Of a stretch of DNA of 7,183 nt, positions 5,881 to 7,183 are shown piece after piece; the stretch's first letter is position 1, and every line of letters starts with the position of its first letter. The notes beneath the pieces are model-generated. The model searched no databases. It saw nothing but the letters and a program-made list of their open reading frames with translations, and was not told the origin of the DNA. Source of the stretch: Chloroflexota bacterium (lineage in GTDB: Bacteria > Chloroflexota > Dehalococcoidia > Dehalococcoidales > RBG-16-60-22); the NCBI GenBank assembly GCA_025358235.1, contig JANYKH010000225.1:1-7183 (forward strand). The letters are read 5' to 3'. Position numbers and translations under genes: made by a program.

Positions 5881-7183
5881 CTATACTGTCGACTTATTCC
5901 GCAATCCCGGTTCTACAGCCTTTTTCCGCAGCCGGTTCTCAGCAAAACTTACCCCGAACAGCAGTATGGCGCTTAGCGCCAGCGCCGCCAGATCAAGGTA
6001 TTTCGTCCCGCCAAAGGGCCCGATTTTGCTGGCCAGCCCAGCCAATCCGCCCCCCACCAGCGCCGCCATCGCGCCCCAGGCCGTAACTCTTAATTTGTCC
6101 TTGAAGAACCCGGCCAGTACCGGCACGATGATGCCGCAAGTGTAAATGGTGTAGGCAAACAGCAGCGAACTGATAATACCGTTCATTACCAGCGCGATGG
6201 CCAGCGTGCCGATACCCAGAACCACCACCATCCACCGTGAACGGGGGATCGCTTTTTCCGTCGCTTTAGCCGGGCTGAACTGGTGGAATACGTCCGCCAG
6301 CAGGATGGTCCCCGCGCTGAGCAGCGTGGCGGTGGCGGAAGACATCACTGCGGCTACCAGTCCGGCGAGTACCAACCCACCCCAGAAGGGGGACAACACA
6401 TTATTAATTACGGTAGGGAAGGCCTGCTCCGGGGCGATATTGGGGAAAAGTACCGAGGCCCCCATCCCGATAAAGACGATGGTGAAAGCGGCCGGAATCA
6501 GGAAAAGAGCGGTCCACAGCGTGGCTTTCTGGGCCGTGCGGTCGTCTTTGGCGCAGAAGATGCGGGAATACATGTCCGGGCCGACGACGTAAGTCAGTCC
6601 CACTACCAATAGCATAGTCACCAGGGCTGAAAGATCAAAACTCTGGCTTACCGGGAATGAAAAGCGGTCCGCCGGCAGCGCGGCCTGAAAGGCCTTAAAT
6701 CCGCCGGTTTTAACCAGCACCGCCGCCGCGCAGGCGAAGATGCCGATGTAAATTAATATAGTCTGGATCAGGTCCGTGCCGATAACGCCTATCTGACCGC
6801 CGATCGTGGTGTAGGCCACAAACACGAAAGTAAAAATGATCATCCACATGGTCGGGTTGCCGTAGCCGAGGACTGATAAAATGCGACCTCCCGCCGAAAT
6901 CTGAGCGGCCACCACCCCCATCCACGCGATGACAATGAGCACCGAAGCGCTGGTTGAAACCATGCGCCCGTATTGAGTTTCAATTACCTGGGGCAGAGTG
7001 TAAAGCGCCAACTTGCGTACTTTCCGGGCGAAGAACAGTCCTAATACGACGAGCCCAACCGTCCCCACCAGAATCCACCACGCCCCGGTCAGACCCTGTT
7101 TGAATCCAAGGCCCGCCATGCCCACCGTGGCCGATGCTCCGATGATCGTGGCGAGAAGGGAACCGGTGACCAGGAGGGTGGTG
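5881..7183 (-). CDS. Sodium:solute symporter family protein, N-terminus missing at window edge
   Basis: This is an integral membrane transporter of the SSS family (TC 2.A.21; PutP/SGLT fold), which couples substrate uptake to the sodium gradient. The frame is open from the right edge: 433 residues are visible, from TTLLVTGSLLATIIGASATVG to the TAG at 5883-5881. Family marks are the GSLLATIIGASATVGMAG helix with its following glycines, GGQIGVIGTDLIQ (visible residues about 128-140), GPDMYSRIFCAKDD (about 201-214), and the sodium-site helix AGLVAAVMSSATATLLSAG (about 273-291), equivalent to the PutP TM9 segment with its S/T pair. About eleven hydrophobic segments are visible. The complete family is usually 450-550 residues, so only about 40-60 residues, with the first helix, should be missing. 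The C-terminus ends with a short basic tail. Substrate cannot be deduced. No intrinsic terminator is visible after the stop. It is probably unrelated to the translation genes. Confidence 0.92.
   Translation of the reverse strand, partial: TTLLVTGSLLATIIGASATVGMAGLGFKQGLTGAWWILVGTVGLVVLGLFFARKVRKLALYTLPQVIETQYGRMVSTSASVLIVIAWMGVVAAQISAGGRILSVLGYGNPTMWMIIFTFVFVAYTTIGGQIGVIGTDLIQTILIYIGIFACAAAVLVKTGGFKAFQAALPADRFSFPVSQSFDLSALVTMLLVVGLTYVVGPDMYSRIFCAKDDRTAQKATLWTALFLIPAAFTIVFIGMGASVLFPNIAPEQAFPTVINNVLSPFWGGLVLAGLVAAVMSSATATLLSAGTILLADVFHQFSPAKATEKAIPRSRWMVVVLGIGTLAIALVMNGIISSLLFAYTIYTCGIIVPVLAGFFKDKLRVTAWGAMAALVGGGLAGLASKIGPFGGTKYLDLAALALSAILLFGVSFAENRLRKKAVEPGLRNKSTV

Overview
The window is a bacterial translation-gene cluster. 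Every supported gene lies on the minus strand. In transcription order, from high to low coordinates, they are: a sodium:solute symporter whose start lies beyond base 7183; threonyl-tRNA synthetase (thrS); translation initiation factor IF-3 (infC); ribosomal proteins L35 (rpmI) and L20 (rplT); phenylalanyl-tRNA synthetase alpha chain (pheS); and the first 528 codons of its beta chain (pheT), which runs off the left edge.

The order thrS-infC-rpmI-rplT-pheS-pheT is widely conserved in bacteria. The ThrRS has no N-terminal TGS domain, and the L20, L35 and IF-3 sequences resemble those I recall from Dehalococcoidia. My best guess is a Chloroflexota/Dehalococcoidia genome (Dehalococcoides or Dehalogenimonas relatives). 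This is inference from recall, not a search.

Layout: 1-1584 pheT (partial); 1588-2628 pheS; 2629-2709 a spacer with a strong 15-bp hairpin; 2710-3066 rplT; 3082-3288 rpmI; 3275 to about 3880 infC, overlapping rpmI by 14 nt; 3884-3995 a spacer with a promoter-like element; 3996-5735 thrS; 5736-5880 a spacer with a second promoter-like element and a short U-rich leader; 5881-7183 the symporter. No stretch longer than 300 bases lacks a gene. No tRNA, rRNA, CRISPR array, insertion sequence or sign of recent transfer was seen.

The two promoter-like elements suggest thrS and infC-rpmI-rplT-pheS-pheT each have their own start, though read-through from thrS is possible. The genes charge tRNA-Thr and tRNA-Phe, make two 50S proteins, and make the factor that polices start codons. 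The symporter is probably an unrelated neighbour.

No new biological system is evident; this is a housekeeping region. The most interesting points are regulatory. infC appears to start at AUU or AUA, so IF-3 may control its own synthesis. The hairpin before pheS can form fully only in the minus-strand transcript, because three pairs are G-U. The thrS leader holds a hairpin with the dimensions of an anticodon arm next to the ribosome binding site. Three of the six genes with a visible start do not use AUG, plus infC if counted separately: thrS GTG, rplT TTG, infC AUU/AUA.
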